NCBI GenBank assembly: GCA_022763485.1
Contig: JALEGX010000026.1
Location: 22,671-86,670, forward strand
Source: Paracoccaceae bacterium
GTDB lineage: Bacteria > Pseudomonadota > Alphaproteobacteria > Rhodobacterales > Rhodobacteraceae
Direction of reading: 5' to 3'
DNA length: 64,000 nucleotides
Positions 44,313 to 56,131 of this stretch are shown here, piece after piece. Position numbers and translations under genes: made by a program. The notes below the pieces were generated by a model. It did not search any database. It saw nothing but the letters and a program-made list of their open reading frames with translations, and was not told the origin of the DNA. Each line of letters starts with the position of its first letter. Position 1 is the first letter of the stretch.

Positions 44313-45241
44313 AGCGCCGCCAGGATGTCACGCGCCTTGGCGCAATCTGCATCCATCTGGGCGATCAGCGCGTCCAGACCGTCAAACTTCATCTCCGGGC
44401 GCAGGTAGTCCACCAGCCCAACCGACAGGGTGGAGCCGTAGAGATCGCCGGAGAAGTCGAACAGGAAGGTCTCGATATTGGGCTGTTCGCCGTTGAACAT
44501 CGGACGCACGCCCAGAGAGGCCGCACCGTGATAGCTGCCCTCATAGGGGCCATCCAGAACATCCACCAGCACTGCGTAAACACCAAAGGCCGGCTGGTGC
44601 AGCCCTTCGATCGACATATTGGCGGTCGGGAAGCCCAGCTCACGTCCGCGTTGTTCGCCGCCGATCACCTCGCCGTCGATCCGGTGCCAGTGCCCCAACA
44701 TCGCTGCCGCGTCACGGGGCCGGCCTTCGGTCAGGGCGGTGCGGATCGCGGTTGATGATACGGTCTTGTCCGAATGGGCCATCAGCGGCGCGATGGTGAC
44801 GCCAAAGCCCATCTGACGCCCGAAGTCCCGCAGATCCTCTGCCGTTCCGGCGCGTCCCTTGCCAAAGCAGAAATCCGCCCCGATGACCACATGCGACAGG
44901 CCCAGCCCCTCGGCAATCACGTCCTTGGCGAAGTCTTCGGGGGAAAGCGACGACAGGGCGGTGTTGAAGTTCAGCTCATACAGACGCTCGACCCCGAGCT
45001 TTTCCAGCCGATGGGCGCGCGTTTCGGCGCGCATCAGACGGAAGGGGGGCGCATCCGGCGCAAAGAATTCACGCGGGTGCGGCTCAAAAGTCATGACACC
45101 CAGCGGCGCATCAGGTGCGGCTTGCCTGGCCAGTTCGATCACCGATTGATGGCCCCGATGCACCCCGTCGAAATTGCCAATGGCAACGGTGGCACCGCGG
45201 TCTTCTGGATCGACAAACTGATAGTCTCGGATCATACGCAT
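44309..45241 (-). CDS. ribF: Bifunctional riboflavin kinase/FAD synthetase
   Basis: VAIGNFDGVHRGHQSVIELARQ...GREQRGRELGFPTANMSIEG-type motifs. Confidence 0.93.
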   Translation of the reverse strand: MRMIRDYQFVDPEDRGATVAIGNFDGVHRGHQSVIELARQAAPDAPLGVMTFEPHPREFFAPDAPPFRLMRAETRAHRLEKLGVERLYELNFNTALSSLSPEDFAKDVIAEGLGLSHVVIGADFCFGKGRAGTAEDLRDFGRQMGFGVTIAPLMAHSDKTVSSTAIRTALTEGRPRDAAAMLGHWHRIDGEVIGGEQRGRELGFPTANMSIEGLHQPAFGVYAVLVDVLDGPYEGSYHGAASLGVRPMFNGEQPNIETFLFDFSGDLYGSTLSVGLVDYLRPEMKFDGLDALIAQMDADCAKARDILAAL

Positions 45242-45377
45242 GCCGCATCCGTAACGGCAGAGCGCGGCCGGTTCAAGGCAGCACGTGAGCTTCGTTGCGT
45301 GCCGTCTGCATTCCGGGCCGCGGGGCACGGATGGGGGTGGGGCGCACGGGCAGCCCCGGCAACATGGTAGGCAAAGA

Positions 45378-45403
45378 AAAAGGCCCCGAAAGGGGCCCTT
45401 TGA
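45378..45403. terminator. Bidirectional-looking terminator hairpin between maoC-like gene and ribF
   Basis: aaaaaggccccgaaaggggcccttt. Confidence 0.7.
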
Positions 45404-45428
45404 TCCGATCCGCAGGCGGGTGGCCCGC

Positions 45429-45872
45429 TCAGTCGAACTTGCGCGACGGGGCCAGCACCATGGCTTCGCCCATCAGGACCTTCTTGCCATCCACCGAACA
45501 GTGGCAGTCCAGCTTGACCCGGCGTTTTGCCATGTCAATGTCGACAACCTTGACCTCGGCATAGACGGTGTCGCCGGGGCGCACCGGTGCCAGGAACTTC
45601 AGCGACTGGCCCATGTAAACGGTGCCGTGGCCCGGCAGCTGTTCGCCAATGACGGCCGAGATCAGGCCGGCGGTGAGCATCCCATGTGCGATACGACCCT
45701 GAAAGATCGTGTCGCGGGCATATTCATCGTCCAGGTGCACCGGGTTCCGGTCGGTCGAAACCTGCGCAAACATTTCGATATCCTCGTCGGTCACGACTTT
45801 GCGCAGATAACGGGACATGCCCATCTCGATATCTTCGATGCAGATGGTTCCGCGTGGCAGATTGTCCAACAT
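45429..45872 (-). CDS. MaoC family dehydratase
   Basis: MFAQVSTDRNPVHLDDEYARDTIFQGRIAHGMLTAGLISAVIGEQLPGHGTVYMGQSLKF. Confidence 0.9.
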   Translation of the reverse strand: MLDNLPRGTICIEDIEMGMSRYLRKVVTDEDIEMFAQVSTDRNPVHLDDEYARDTIFQGRIAHGMLTAGLISAVIGEQLPGHGTVYMGQSLKFLAPVRPGDTVYAEVKVVDIDMAKRRVKLDCHCSVDGKKVLMGEAMVLAPSRKFD

Positions 45873-45974
45873 TCGACCCTCCGGTTGAAACGGGCTTGAA
45901 ACTTTCGGGATGTGTTGATCCCGGTTTTGCAACTTTATTACTTTGCAGTTGCAGAAAATCAAGCCTTATTTGCG

Positions 45975-46850
45975 TCAGCGAAGTTGACCTATGGAGTAGG
46001 TGGCCGTGAAGTTTTCCGTTTTGAAATAGGCTTCTAGCGCGTCTGGATCCGGCTGGACCGATGTTTTTGTTTCTCTGGCCGCAAGCCCGCCGGTGATGAA
46101 CAGGGAATCGATGTTCTCGCCGTTGGCCCCGTCGATGTCGGTATGGGGGCCATCGCCGATCGCCAGGATCTCGCTTTCGGTGAAATCGTGGCCCAGTTCG
46201 GACAGGCGGCGGCGAGCCAGATCATAGATCGGCGGATGCGGCTTGCCGAAGTAAAGGCTTTCGCCGCCCATCTCGGTATAAAGGCGCGCCAGAGCCCCGG
46301 CACACCATTCCCGTCGCTCGCCGCGGTCCACCACGATATCCGGGTTGGCGCAGAGCAGCTTCATGCCTTTCTGTTTGGCAAACAGGAAATCGGCGCGGTT
46401 CACAGCGGGATCTGCCATCGTATCGAAAGGGCCACAGCAGACGATGCCTTCGGCGTCCTTCAGCGCGACCCGTTCGATTTCAATCGGGGCGTCGATCACG
46501 TTCAGCGGTTCAAAGAAACCGGCATCGCGCTGCCATTCGCCCATGAAATAGACCTTCTGCCCGACCGCTCCGGTCAGCATCGCGGCGCGCGCGCTGTCAC
46601 CGCTGGTGGCAATCGTGTCATAGGCATCGTCCGGCACGTTGAACTGTTGCAACTGCGCGGCAACACCGGCGCGGGGTTTGGGAGAGTTGGTGACCAGCAC
46701 GACGATACCGCCCTTGGCGCGATAGGCCTGCAGCGCGGCAACCGCTTCGGGATAGGCGGTGATGCCGTTATGAACGCATCCCCAGAGATCGACAAACAGC
46801 GCGCGATAGCGGTCAGAGATCTCGGCAAGGGAAGAGATGATCTGGGACAT
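45975..46850 (-). CDS. TIGR01459-type HAD-like hydrolase
   Basis: ALFVDLWGCVHNGITAYPEAVAALQAYRAKGGIVVLVTNSPKPRAGVAAQLQ. Confidence 0.9.
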   Translation of the reverse strand: MSQIISSLAEISDRYRALFVDLWGCVHNGITAYPEAVAALQAYRAKGGIVVLVTNSPKPRAGVAAQLQQFNVPDDAYDTIATSGDSARAAMLTGAVGQKVYFMGEWQRDAGFFEPLNVIDAPIEIERVALKDAEGIVCCGPFDTMADPAVNRADFLFAKQKGMKLLCANPDIVVDRGERREWCAGALARLYTEMGGESLYFGKPHPPIYDLARRRLSELGHDFTESEILAIGDGPHTDIDGANGENIDSLFITGGLAARETKTSVQPDPDALEAYFKTENFTATYSIGQLR

Positions 46851-46958
46851 GGGGACCTCAGCAGAAATGATGTGTTGCTGGCCTTATGACATTGTGACCG
46901 GGCATTTGCCATGCTTGCCTCCCAAAGGGGCGGAAACATCTGGCGGCCTGGCTGTGGA

Positions 46959-49070
<2,112 letters not shown>

Positions 49071-49303
49071 GGGCGATGCCCGTTTTCGAAGGGGCCGATG
49101 GCCCCTTCGCGCCTTGCGGCGAACCGGCCGCACCCCGGCCAATCCGCTGGCGCCGCAAACCCGATCTATGCAGTGCTTTCAGGGCCTTTTCGCCCCTTTG
49201 ACCGGTTCCGGCCGGGGCAGGGGCGCAGAGGCCCTGTTTTTGTGAGGCGCCGTCGCGTTCTTGAGCTTGACCAAATCGCGATTCCGAACCATATCCCCAA
49301 GCC

Positions 49304-51103
49304 ATGACAGACCTCGCCAAGATCCGCAATTTCTCCATCGTCGCGCATATCGACCATGGCAAATCCACCCTTGCCGACCGGCTCATCCAGGAGACCGGAA
49401 CGGTTGAGGACCGCGATATGAAGGAACAGCTGCTCGACAGCATGGATATCGAGCGCGAGCGCGGCATCACCATCAAGGCCAATACCGTGCGCATCGACTA
49501 TCAGGCCGATGACGGGGAAACCTATGTCCTGAACCTGATCGATACGCCCGGCCACGTGGACTTTGCCTATGAGGTCTCCCGCTCCATGCGTGCGGTCGAA
49601 GGCTCATTGCTGGTCGTGGACAGCACCCAGGGGGTTGAGGCACAGACGCTGGCGAACGTCTATCAGGCCATCGACGCCGATCATGAGATCGTTCCGGTTC
49701 TGAACAAGATCGACCTGCCGGCCTCTGATTGTGACCGCGTGGCCGAGCAGATCGAGGACGTGATCGGCATCGACGCCACCGACGCCATCCAGGTCAGCGC
49801 CAAGACCGGCGTTGGCATCCGCGACACGCTGGAAGCAATTGTGCAGAAGCTGCCCGCACCGGAAGGCACGCTGGACGCGCCGCTCAAGGCGATGCTGGTC
49901 GACAGCTGGTATGACGCCTATCTGGGTGTGATCGTTCTGGTGCGGATCATGGACGGCACCCTGAAGAAGGGGATGCGGGTCAAATTCATGTCGAACAACA
50001 CCCTGCACCACGTGGACCGCGTCGGCGTGTTCCGCCCCGAGATGCAGATGGTCGACAGCCTGGGCCCCGGTGAGATCGGCTTCCTGACCGCGTCGATCAA
50101 ACAGGTGCGCGACACCCGCGTGGGGGACACGATCACCAATGACCGCAACGGCACCGAAGTGGCGCTGGACGGCTTCAAACCCGCACAGCCCGTGGTCTTC
50201 TGTGGCCTCTTCCCGGTCGACAGCGCCGAGTTCGAAGACCTGCGCGACGCCATCGACAAGCTGGCGCTGAATGACGCGTCGTTCTCCTTCGAAATGGAAA
50301 CCTCCGCCGCGCTGGGCTTCGGCTTCCGCTGCGGCTTCCTGGGGCTTCTGCACCTGGAGGTGATCCGCGACCGGATCGAACGTGAATACAATATCGAGCT
50401 GATCACCACCGCGCCGTCGGTGATCTACCACGTCTTCATGAAAGACGGGGAGATGATCGAGCTGCACAACCCCGCCGACATGCCCGACATGTCCAAGGTG
50501 GATCACCTGGAAGAGCCGCGCATCAAGGCAACTATCCTGGTGCCGGATGAATATCTGGGCGACGTGCTGAAGCTCTGCCAGGAGCGGCGCGGCATCCAGA
50601 TGGACCTGAGCTATGCCGGGACCCGGGCGATGGTGGTCTATGACCTGCCGCTGAACGAGGTGGTCTTTGACTTCTACGACCGTCTGAAATCGGTGACCAA
50701 GGGCTACGCCTCCTTCGACTACCAGATGACCGGCTACCGCGAAGACAATCTGGTGAAGATGTCGCTGCTGGTGAATGACGAGCCGGTGGACGCGCTGTCG
50801 ACCATGGTGCATCGCGATCGCGCCGAAATGCGTGGCCGTGCGATGTGTGAGAAGCTCAAGGAGCTGATCCCGCGCCACATGTTCAAGATCCCGATCCAGG
50901 CAGCCATCGGCGGCAAGGTCATCGCCCGCGAGACCCTGTCGGCGCTGCGCAAGGACGTGACGGCCAAATGCTACGGCGGCGACGCCACCCGAAAGCGCAA
51001 GCTGCTGGAGAAGCAGAAGGCCGGTAAGAAGAAAATGCGCCAGTTCGGGAAAGTCGACATCCCGCAGGAGGCGTTTATTTCCGCACTAAAAATGGACAGC
51101 TAA
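49304..51103 (+). CDS. lepA: Elongation factor 4
   Basis: [59 protein letters not shown]. Confidence 0.98.
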   Translation: MTDLAKIRNFSIVAHIDHGKSTLADRLIQETGTVEDRDMKEQLLDSMDIERERGITIKANTVRIDYQADDGETYVLNLIDTPGHVDFAYEVSRSMRAVEGSLLVVDSTQGVEAQTLANVYQAIDADHEIVPVLNKIDLPASDCDRVAEQIEDVIGIDATDAIQVSAKTGVGIRDTLEAIVQKLPAPEGTLDAPLKAMLVDSWYDAYLGVIVLVRIMDGTLKKGMRVKFMSNNTLHHVDRVGVFRPEMQMVDSLGPGEIGFLTASIKQVRDTRVGDTITNDRNGTEVALDGFKPAQPVVFCGLFPVDSAEFEDLRDAIDKLALNDASFSFEMETSAALGFGFRCGFLGLLHLEVIRDRIEREYNIELITTAPSVIYHVFMKDGEMIELHNPADMPDMSKVDHLEEPRIKATILVPDEYLGDVLKLCQERRGIQMDLSYAGTRAMVVYDLPLNEVVFDFYDRLKSVTKGYASFDYQMTGYREDNLVKMSLLVNDEPVDALSTMVHRDRAEMRGRAMCEKLKELIPRHMFKIPIQAAIGGKVIARETLSALRKDVTAKCYGGDATRKRKLLEKQKAGKKKMRQFGKVDIPQEAFISALKMDS

Positions 51104-51249
51104 GGCTGTTCATTTTCAAGGGCGCGGGGGCGAAAGCGGTTGGCAAAGCCAACTGCGTGCTCGCACGGTGGTGTTCTGCGGCATTACAGCCGTTGAAGAT
51201 GTATATCTTACACGTAATGTACCCTCGATTAGGTTTAGTGGGTACATTC

Positions 51250-52065
51250 ATGGCTAAGAAATTCACACTATTAATTGACGAAAGTGGTGATCAGGGCCTG
51301 GATCGCGTTATGACGCATGCCAGCCCTTTCGGAGCATCATCATATTTGACAATGGGTGCCACTCTTTTTCCAACGGCATTTATGAGTCGATATCGGGAGC
51401 GCATATCCGATATTCAAAGCCGTTTAGGAGTATCGGCATTACATTGCACCGACATGAACCATGCTCAGGTAAGCCTGTTCGCCAGAGAAATATCCAAACT
51501 CAGACTACTGAATTTTGGGGTGATTTCCAAGAAATCCACCTTAGGTACTTATAAGGAGATGATCGCAGGCGAAGATCAGGCTCAGGACTACTATAACAAA
51601 TGTGCACAGTATCTATTTGAACTGGTAGGGTCTTATTTTGGGTCAAAGGGTTACGGCCCCTCCTCTGTTGCCGTTGCTTTTGAGAAAAAACGCGGTCACG
51701 ACTACCAGCGTTTACATCGCTACCTCACTACAATTAGCAGCAAGCCGATAGATCCGAGAGCAGCCAAACTCGTTCACCTATTCCCAAATGTGATAGAGGC
51801 AAAGACTAAAGAGGAAGAACCTCTCCTGGCGATTTCTGATTGTACTGCTTACGCTTTGCACAAAGCATTCTGCTCTGAGAACAACAAACTTAAACTCACT
51901 GAACAGCGATATTTGCGAGAAATGAAATCGAAGTTCTGCTCAGATGAACAAACAGGCCAAATTGCCAATCATGGGATTAAGTTCATCAAAGGGCCCGTTG
52001 CAATGGGTCTTACCGGACCTGATCTAAAGTTTGCCCAAAAGCTTTATTCGAAACCTCTCAGTTAA
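51250..52065 (+). CDS. DUF3800-like protein
   Basis: N-terminal MAKKFTLLIDESGDQGL and later LLAISDCTAYALHKAF; AT-rich composition relative to flanks. Confidence 0.75.
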   Translation: MAKKFTLLIDESGDQGLDRVMTHASPFGASSYLTMGATLFPTAFMSRYRERISDIQSRLGVSALHCTDMNHAQVSLFAREISKLRLLNFGVISKKSTLGTYKEMIAGEDQAQDYYNKCAQYLFELVGSYFGSKGYGPSSVAVAFEKKRGHDYQRLHRYLTTISSKPIDPRAAKLVHLFPNVIEAKTKEEEPLLAISDCTAYALHKAFCSENNKLKLTEQRYLREMKSKFCSDEQTGQIANHGIKFIKGPVAMGLTGPDLKFAQKLYSKPLS

Positions 52066-52163
52066 CAACGAAACAGATTGAGCACCTTTCCAACTCACCT
52101 ACAGACTCTGGAAAATTTGTCTGCGTCTGCATCCCGCCTGGCAACGCCGGGCAGCGCCCGACC

Positions 52164-52372
52164 CTCCCAACGGGAGGGCGCTTTCTGCGCCCACCCAGGG
52201 TCAGGCGCCGCCCTCTGTTGCGATCAGCATCAAAGGCAACATGGAAACCAACGCGCCCTGGGCTCCGCCCGTTCGAGCCTGAAATGATCTCCCGGATCAT
52301 TTCCAAGACGGCTCTCACTCCCCAAGGGAGGGCGCTTCACGCCCACCCAGGGGCAAGCGCTCCCCTCTGTTT
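52164..52372. repeat. Two copies of an imperfect ~55-nt GC-rich hairpin-forming repeat
   Basis: Unit A (52164-52219) ctcccaacgggagggcgctttctgcgcccacccagggtcaggcgccgccctctgtt; unit B (52318-52372) ctccccaagggagggcgcttcacgcccacccaggggcaagcgctcccctctgtttt. Confidence 0.75.
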
Positions 52373-52499
52373 TTCACAAGATCGCAGACCACGGATTTCC
52401 CAACGTGCGGGCGCGCAAAGCCGAATACCGCCCCAACCTGACCCAGATCAAAGCCGTGACATGCAGACCTCGTAATGTGTCGGAGACGACTCAAATGAT

Positions 52500-52688
52500 G
52501 TGAGGTTTCTCATGATCCCCCTGATGCTAACGCTCCATATCTTCCTGGGCTCCACCCTGGCGGGTTCTGTCGTGATCGCGGCTCTGGTGATGGGCTACGA
52601 CTCGATGATGCAGATCCTTGTCGCGGCGGTGCTGGGCTTTGTGGCGGCCTTCCCACTTTCGGTGGTGGTGGCCAAGAAGATCAGTTGA
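52500..52688 (+). CDS. Small two-TM membrane protein
   Basis: MRFLMIPLMLTLHIFLGSTLAGSVVIAALVMGYDSMMQILVAAVLGFVAAFPLSVVVAKKIS; start codon choice uncertain. Confidence 0.7.
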   Translation: MRFLMIPLMLTLHIFLGSTLAGSVVIAALVMGYDSMMQILVAAVLGFVAAFPLSVVVAKKIS

Positions 52689-52911
52689 TCCCGCCGCGCG
52701 CCGGATCTGCGCGCATGCGGCCTCCGGGATACCTTGGGGGCCGCTTGGCCTGTGCGCCGCTGCCGGTCCGGGTCGGGCAGGGGCGGGCCGGAACGTCGCG
52801 GCATAATGCCGTCCCGGACACGCTATGTCGCCTTTTCTTCCAAGGGCCGTTGCCGCCCCCGTTCCGATGTGGCAAAACCGCAGCCAATCACGCAATGGAA
52901 GAGTTACGCAG

Positions 52912-53565
52912 ATGACAGACTTCGCTGCCCGCCGCGTCATGATGGTCGACACCCAGGTGCGCCCGTCCGATGTGACCAAGTTCCCCATCATCGACGCGAT
53001 GCTGAACGTCCCGCGCGAGGTCTTTGTTCCCGACGCGCAGCGCGAAGCCGCCTATGCCGATGAGATCCTGCCGCTGGGCGAGGGCCGCGTCATGCTGGAC
53101 CCGCGTACTCTGGCCAAGATGCTGGACGTGCTGAACATCGGCAATGATGAGCTGGTGCTGGATGTGGCCGGTGGACTGGGCTACGGCGCAGCCGTCGTGG
53201 CGCGCATGGCGCAGGCGGTGATCATGGTCGAAGAAGATGAGGACATGGCCAACGAAGCGCAGGGCCTGCTGTCCGACGTGGGCGCCGACAACGCCGTGGT
53301 GCACACCGGTGCTCTGCCCGCCGGCGCCGCCGAACATGGCCCCTATGATGTCATCCTGATCGAGGGCGGTGTGGAAAATATTCCAGAAAACCTCGAAGCA
53401 CAGTTGAAAGATGGCGGCAGGATTGGTTGTATCAAGATGCAGGGTGCGCTTGGGGAAGTGCTGATCGGCCATAAATCCGGTGATCTGATTTCCTGGCGTC
53501 TGGCCTTCAACGCGGCGGCGCCGGTGTTGCCGGGATTCGCGGCTGAACGGGCCTTCGCACTCTGA
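52912..53565 (+). CDS. Protein-L-isoaspartate O-methyltransferase family protein
   Basis: MTDFAARRVMMVDTQVRPSDVTKFPIIDAMLNVPREVFVP...LVLDVAGGLGYGAAVVARMA. Confidence 0.9.
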   Translation: MTDFAARRVMMVDTQVRPSDVTKFPIIDAMLNVPREVFVPDAQREAAYADEILPLGEGRVMLDPRTLAKMLDVLNIGNDELVLDVAGGLGYGAAVVARMAQAVIMVEEDEDMANEAQGLLSDVGADNAVVHTGALPAGAAEHGPYDVILIEGGVENIPENLEAQLKDGGRIGCIKMQGALGEVLIGHKSGDLISWRLAFNAAAPVLPGFAAERAFAL

Positions 53566-53661
53566 GCGTTTGTTGCCGGTCGGTTCTGGGCCGGATCGAT
53601 ATGGAATTTAGGGCGCCCGGCGACGGGCCGGCGCCCGGAGCTTTGGCGTTGTGAGGCACGG

Positions 53662-55086
53662 ATGATGATGACCAAGATCGGAAAGAGCTGGATCCGCAAT
53701 CTGGCACTGGCAGGCAGCGTCGCCATGGCGGGCCTTGTCCCGGCCAAGGCGATGGCGGACAACCTGTCGGATGCCCTGATCGGTGCCTACAAGTCCTCGG
53801 GCCTTCTGGAACAGAACCGCGCCCTGTTGCGTGCGGCGGATGAGGACGTCGCCATTGCGCTCTCGGCGCTGCGCCCGGTGATCAACTGGACCATCCGATT
53901 CCAGACCGAGTATGCCCATTCCAACACCAATGGGCTGGTGACCGACACCGACCAGACCTCGCTGTTTGCCGGTCTGACCCTGCAACAGCTTCTGTGGGAC
54001 AATGGCGGCACCAAGCTGGCCAAACAGGCCCAGCAGGAAACCGTGCTGGCCACCCGCCAAACCCTGCTGTCGATTGAACAGCAGGTGCTGCTGCGCGCCG
54101 TTGCGGCTTACTCATCCGTTCTGTTGCAGCAGGAAAACGTTGCGCTGCGCCGCAACAACCTGCGCCTGCTGCGCGAAGAACTGCGCGCCGCTCAGGACCG
54201 GTTCGAGGTCGGGGAAGTGACCCGGACCGATGTTGCACTGGCCCAGAGCCGTGTCGCGGCCGCGCAGGCGGAACTGACCGATGCGCAGGGGGCCCTGATC
54301 GATGCCAAATCGGAATACGCCAATGCGGTCGGCCATGACCCGGGTGTGATTGCCCGGCAGCCCTCGTTGCCGCGCCGCGTTGCGTCGGTCGAAAAGGCCC
54401 GTTCGGTTGCAATGCAGAACCACCCCGACATCCTGTCGGACCAGCATACGGTCAAGGCGGCGGAACTGCGGGTGCAGAGCACCGCGCGGACCCTTGGGCC
54501 CAGCGTCAATCTGGTTGGAAACCTGGGCTATACCGAGCGCTACAGCGGCACCGATACGGATATCGACAATGCCTCCATCGCGATTGAGATGACCCAGCCG
54601 CTGTATGCGGGGGGCCGTCTTGCCGCGAACTTCCGCAAATCCATGGCACAGCGCGACGCGACCAAAGCAGCGCTGATCACCACACAGCGCGATACGGCGC
54701 AGGGTGTGAACAACGCTTTTGTGGCGCTGGAAGTCGCGCGTGCCAACCTGCAATCCAGTTATGAGCGGATCCGGGCCGCCCGCGTCGCCTTTGACGGTGT
54801 GCGCGAGGAAGCCACGCTGGGCGCGCGGACCACGCTGGACGTGCTGCAAGCCGAGCAGGAACTGCTGAACGCCGAAACCGCGCAGATCCAGGCCCGGGCC
54901 GAGGAAGTCGTTGCGGCCTATCAACTGGTGGCGGCGCAGGGTCTGCTGACGGCAGAGCGCTTGGGGCTGGCGGTCGAAATCTATGATCCGACGCTGTATT
55001 ATAACCTGGTCAAGGACGCGCCTGCCAACTATTCGCATCGCAGCCATCAGCTGAACCGTGTCCTTAAGGCACTGGGCAAGAACTGA
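53662..55086 (+). CDS. tolC: TolC family outer membrane protein
   Basis: Signal peptide; TolC repeats (TLQQLLWDNGGTKLAKQAQQ...ALAQSRVAAAQAELTDAQG...TLDVLQAEQELLNAETAQIQARAEEVVAAYQL). Confidence 0.93.
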   Translation: MMMTKIGKSWIRNLALAGSVAMAGLVPAKAMADNLSDALIGAYKSSGLLEQNRALLRAADEDVAIALSALRPVINWTIRFQTEYAHSNTNGLVTDTDQTSLFAGLTLQQLLWDNGGTKLAKQAQQETVLATRQTLLSIEQQVLLRAVAAYSSVLLQQENVALRRNNLRLLREELRAAQDRFEVGEVTRTDVALAQSRVAAAQAELTDAQGALIDAKSEYANAVGHDPGVIARQPSLPRRVASVEKARSVAMQNHPDILSDQHTVKAAELRVQSTARTLGPSVNLVGNLGYTERYSGTDTDIDNASIAIEMTQPLYAGGRLAANFRKSMAQRDATKAALITTQRDTAQGVNNAFVALEVARANLQSSYERIRAARVAFDGVREEATLGARTTLDVLQAEQELLNAETAQIQARAEEVVAAYQLVAAQGLLTAERLGLAVEIYDPTLYYNLVKDAPANYSHRSHQLNRVLKALGKN

Positions 55087-55159
55087 CAATTTGCGCGATC
55101 GGTTGTGCGAAGGGCCAGCAGAAGCTACACTCGCACAGAGGTGAGAGTGGTAGCGACAT

Positions 55160-56089
55160 ATGACTGAACCTGTGACGAATGCCCAGATCGAGGATGTCCT
55201 GTCTTCGATCCGGCGTCTTGTAAGTGACGAAGTCCGCAAGGAAGTTCCGTTGGCTGAGGCTGTGGAGCCGGAAAAACCTGCGGCAGCAACCCGGCTTGTT
55301 CTGACCCCCGCGCTGCGCGTCGCCGACACCGACGAGGACGAAACCGTGGCGGCAGAGCGGTCTGACGCGGGCGCCCATGTCAACGATGGTGACATTGCCG
55401 AGCTGCCCGAGGACACCCCCTGGGAAGAGCCCGGCGCGACGCTCTATGAAGCGGCGGGCGTCAAGGTCGTCGAAATCACCGATGAAGACGAAGAGGCGCT
55501 GTCCGACGAGGAAAGCGCTGCCGAAGACATCGCGGATATTGACGCGGACGAAACGGACGATGAGCTGCCGTTCTTCGTGCACCATGTGGATCCCGCGTCG
55601 AACGCAACCGATGCCGCAGATCCCGACAGCGCCGAAGCGGACCGGGATTCGGGTGAATTCACCGCGCGCATCGCGGCGGTCGAAGCGGTCGTGGCCGGGC
55701 TGGAAGACCAGTGGGAGCCGGATGGGACCGGCGGCGATGACTACGCGGGTCATCCCGTCGAAACGCTGCCGTGGCAGGATTTTTCGGAGGCCGACAAGGA
55801 TCCGGATCCGGCACCCGAGGCGGAAAGCTTTGTTGAACAGGACGCGGTTCCGGTTGAAGAAGCCGAAGCGGCACCGGATGTCGCGGCGCCCGGCGACGCC
55901 ACACCGGAAGATCTGGATGTTCTGTCTTCGGATGAAACCTATCTGGACGAGGAAAGCCTGCGCGAGCTGGTGGCAGATATTGTCCGGCAGGAGCTTCAGG
56001 GCGCGCTGGGGGAACGCATCACGCGGAACGTCCGCAAGCTGGTCCGGCGGGAAATCCACCGCGCACTTGTGGCGCAGGACCTCGAATAA
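55160..56089 (+). CDS. Acidic PopZ-like (DUF2497-like) architecture protein
   Basis: N-terminal QIEDVLSSIRRLVSDEV, long Asp/Glu-rich linker, C-terminal ESLRELVADIVRQELQGALGERITRNVRKLVRREIHRAL. Confidence 0.6.
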   Translation: MTEPVTNAQIEDVLSSIRRLVSDEVRKEVPLAEAVEPEKPAAATRLVLTPALRVADTDEDETVAAERSDAGAHVNDGDIAELPEDTPWEEPGATLYEAAGVKVVEITDEDEEALSDEESAAEDIADIDADETDDELPFFVHHVDPASNATDAADPDSAEADRDSGEFTARIAAVEAVVAGLEDQWEPDGTGGDDYAGHPVETLPWQDFSEADKDPDPAPEAESFVEQDAVPVEEAEAAPDVAAPGDATPEDLDVLSSDETYLDEESLRELVADIVRQELQGALGERITRNVRKLVRREIHRALVAQDLE

Positions 56090-56131
56090 CCCGTTTTAGC
56101 CGGACCTTGGCCTCAGCTTTGCAACAGCCCG

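Noticed and set aside
49604-50878. 424-aa minus-strand ORF opposite lepA
   Set aside because: Antisense shadow of lepA.
52380-52500. Possible decayed coding remnant (DHGFPNVRARKAEYRPNLTQIKA) upstream of the small membrane protein
   Set aside because: Too short and no family recognised; cannot be distinguished from chance reading frame.
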